Shown: piece by piece, positions 5,109 to 6,674 of the stretch | Layout of the letters: the number at the start of each line of letters is the position of its first letter | Position numbering within the stretch: the stretch's first letter is position 1 | DNA from: an uncultured Muribaculaceae bacterium | GTDB taxonomy: Bacteria > Bacteroidota > Bacteroidia > Bacteroidales > Muribaculaceae | Assembly (NCBI GenBank): GCA_947178235.1 | Contig: CAMWXQ010000061.1 | Coordinates: 1-6,674, forward strand | Length of the DNA: 6,674 nt | Direction: 5' to 3' | Program-made: the position numbers and the translations under genes | Notes under the pieces: model-generated | Told to the model about the DNA's origin: nothing | Databases searched by the model: none | What the model saw: only the letters and a program-made list of their open reading frames with translations

Positions 5109-6674
5109 TTGAGCACCATAAATTTTAATTCGCCAATAAAGTGGAAACGCCGTTACCTGACATTGGACAAATATATGTCGGGCGGATTCGCGCGGTTGTT
5201 CATTTGGACATTTGTTTTGTCCTTTCTCGGATTTGGGATATTGTACTTTTTTTGTTGGAAAACGAGAGGATGGACGTTTGGGCATACTTTCATTCAGCTT
5301 ACAAATCCCTCTGTTGACGATGCTAAGGACGCACCCATTGGAGAATGGATGGCAGTGTTTGTCACTAATCTCTTCGGCCTCTTTGTCCTCAACGGCGTGA
5401 TTCTCACTATCCTCGTCAACTGGGTGTCGAATCGAAAAGACCGGCATATCAATGGTGAGGCGCGATATGAATATATCTTTGGCCGTCCATTTGTCGCAAT
5501 TATCGGCGGGCACAAGATGGTGGCGAGCCTCGTGAGAGACTTGATGAATGGCTCGAAGTGTGAATATGTCTTGATTCAGACCCAACGCCCACCCGAGAAA
5601 GTCAGACGTGAGATAGCCTCGGAGGTCAAGGATGAGAAGGTGTTGGAACGCGTCATCATCTACGCGGGCGACCGTACCTCGTGGCACGAGCTCTCTGAAC
5701 TGCATTTGGAGCTCGCGAGGGAGATATACATAATCGGGGAGCCGTACATTATCGATGGTTCGAGCCATGATGCCATCAATATGCAGACTTGGCGACTGAT
5801 GAACGAGAATATCAAGATCGTCAAGGAGGAGAAAATTCCCTGCCATATGATGTTCGAGTACCAGTCGACATTCACGGCATTCCAATTCACTGACTTGAAG
5901 TTGTCCGACAGCGCAGCTTTCCGTTTTATACCATTCAGCATATACGAGAACTGGGCGCAGCAGGTGCTGATAAGCCGTGAGGTAGATGACAAATTGTACT
6001 ATCTCCCGCTCGATGGGGTCGAAGGATTGTTCTTTTCGTCGCATCAAAGGGTTCACCTCATTGTGGTCGGGATGTCTAAGATGGGTGTGGCTCTAGGCAT
6101 CGAGGCTGCTCATGTCGCCCATTATCCCAACTTCAACAATCCTCACACGGGACGTCCGCGCACGCTGATCACATTCATCGACCGCAATGCCGAGCGCGAG
6201 ATGATTTTCCTCATGGGACGTTTCAGAGAGTTGTTCCAACTTGCAAGATGGCGGTTTGTCAAGGCTCCCACAGACGTTGTGCGACCTGCCGACGGAAAAT
6301 GGGACATCTATGACACGAGCAAAGAGATTGCCGAGCGGACAAACAAAGAATTCCCCTGGCACGATCCGATACAGGATAGGGATTTCCGCTCACCCTATTA
6401 CGGAGGCTATCTCGGCAACGACTTCATCGATGTGGATTTCGAGTTCATCGAAGGCGATGTGGCGCTCCCGTCAATCCAAAAATATATTGCGGATGCCTGT
6501 GCGGACAACAAGCAGTCGGTGATCGAATACAACCGGGCCCACGGCACCGACCTGCCCAACGACACAAGCAAAACGACTGTCGGGGTGTGTCTGGCGGTCG
6601 CCGCCGGAGCGTGGTCGGCAGGAGTCGAGTGGGGTCCCTGGGTCTGCGAGCGCGCCAAGCAGATGTGGGGTCAG
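5109..6674 (+). CDS. CASTOR/POLLUX-like two-TM protein with tandem RCK/Rossmann domains, 3'-truncated by the window edge
   Basis: The frame is open from 5097 to the end with no stop: 522 residues from the TTG at 5109. Visible layout: a basic segment with RRYLTLDKYMSGG (14-26), TM1 (about 29-49), a loop with FIQLTNPS (61-68), TM2 (about 81-104), a first Rossmann-like domain (about 127-235, IIGGHKMVASLV, ending SSHDAINMQTWRLM), a second (about 314-385, LIVVGMSKMGVA) and a C-terminal region. This order matches bacterial relatives of CASTOR/POLLUX channels, where R-Y-x-x-D-x-x-M precedes TM1, an LDPG-like loop lies between the helices, and RCK domains bind ions or nucleotides. The resemblance is from memory and distant, so ion conduction is inferred. 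No ATG precedes 5175, and starting there would remove the conserved RRYLTLDKY, hence TTG. The gene has its own promoter and is probably unrelated to arginine synthesis. Confidence 0.7.
   Translation, partial: MSTINFNSPIKWKRRYLTLDKYMSGGFARLFIWTFVLSFLGFGILYFFCWKTRGWTFGHTFIQLTNPSVDDAKDAPIGEWMAVFVTNLFGLFVLNGVILTILVNWVSNRKDRHINGEARYEYIFGRPFVAIIGGHKMVASLVRDLMNGSKCEYVLIQTQRPPEKVRREIASEVKDEKVLERVIIYAGDRTSWHELSELHLELAREIYIIGEPYIIDGSSHDAINMQTWRLMNENIKIVKEEKIPCHMMFEYQSTFTAFQFTDLKLSDSAAFRFIPFSIYENWAQQVLISREVDDKLYYLPLDGVEGLFFSSHQRVHLIVVGMSKMGVALGIEAAHVAHYPNFNNPHTGRPRTLITFIDRNAEREMIFLMGRFRELFQLARWRFVKAPTDVVRPADGKWDIYDTSKEIAERTNKEFPWHDPIQDRDFRSPYYGGYLGNDFIDVDFEFIEGDVALPSIQKYIADACADNKQSVIEYNRAHGTDLPNDTSKTTVGVCLAVAAGAWSAGVEWGPWVCERAKQMWGQ

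Noticed and set aside
5049..6056. 335-codon open frame on the minus strand opposite the channel-like gene
   Set aside because: The plus-strand frame encodes a coherent two-TM, two-Rossmann protein over the same bases and has a promoter. The minus-strand translation shows no recognisable motif.

Overview
The window looks like a chromosomal segment of a fairly GC-rich member of the Bacteroidales (phylum Bacteroidota). Four things point there: the carbamoyltransferase is of the N-acyl-ornithine type known from Bacteroides, the only clear promoter carries the Bacteroidota -7 motif TAnnTTTG, none of the starts has a Shine-Dalgarno sequence, and gene order and protein sequences resemble Bacteroidales arginine operons. 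The genus cannot be fixed from the sequence alone. All genes recognised lie on the + strand.

Bases 1-4961 are an arginine biosynthesis operon: the 3' part of argF' (N-succinyl- or N-acetylornithine carbamoyltransferase), argB (N-acylglutamate kinase), argE (M20 deacylase, expected to act on N-acylcitrulline) and argH (argininosuccinate lyase). The first three genes are joined by 4-nt ATGA stop/start overlaps. Together they cover phosphorylation of the N-acylated glutamate, carbamoylation of N-acylornithine, removal of the acyl group after carbamoylation, and the final cleavage to arginine plus fumarate. The residue that sets substrate choice in the carbamoyltransferase is Ala, which favours the succinylated branch.

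The oddity is between argE and argH. An AT-rich gene for a multi-pass acyltransferase-3 membrane protein sits there, flanked by a perfect 31-bp direct repeat (2591-2621 and 3647-3677). The repeat is the first ten codons of argH plus one upstream base. The acyltransferase therefore begins with the ArgH N-terminal peptide and uses the ATGA coupling to argE that argH presumably once had, while argH now restarts 21 nt after the acyltransferase stop. The layout is a 1056-bp insertion that duplicated, or brought with it, the argH start. It contains no recombinase.

After argH comes a perfect 18-bp inverted repeat (4985-5030), then a Bacteroidota-type promoter (5035-5042). The last gene (about 5109 to the window end, 3' truncated) encodes a two-TM protein with two Rossmann/RCK-like domains, resembling bacterial relatives of the CASTOR/POLLUX ion channels. 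Its probable start is TTG.
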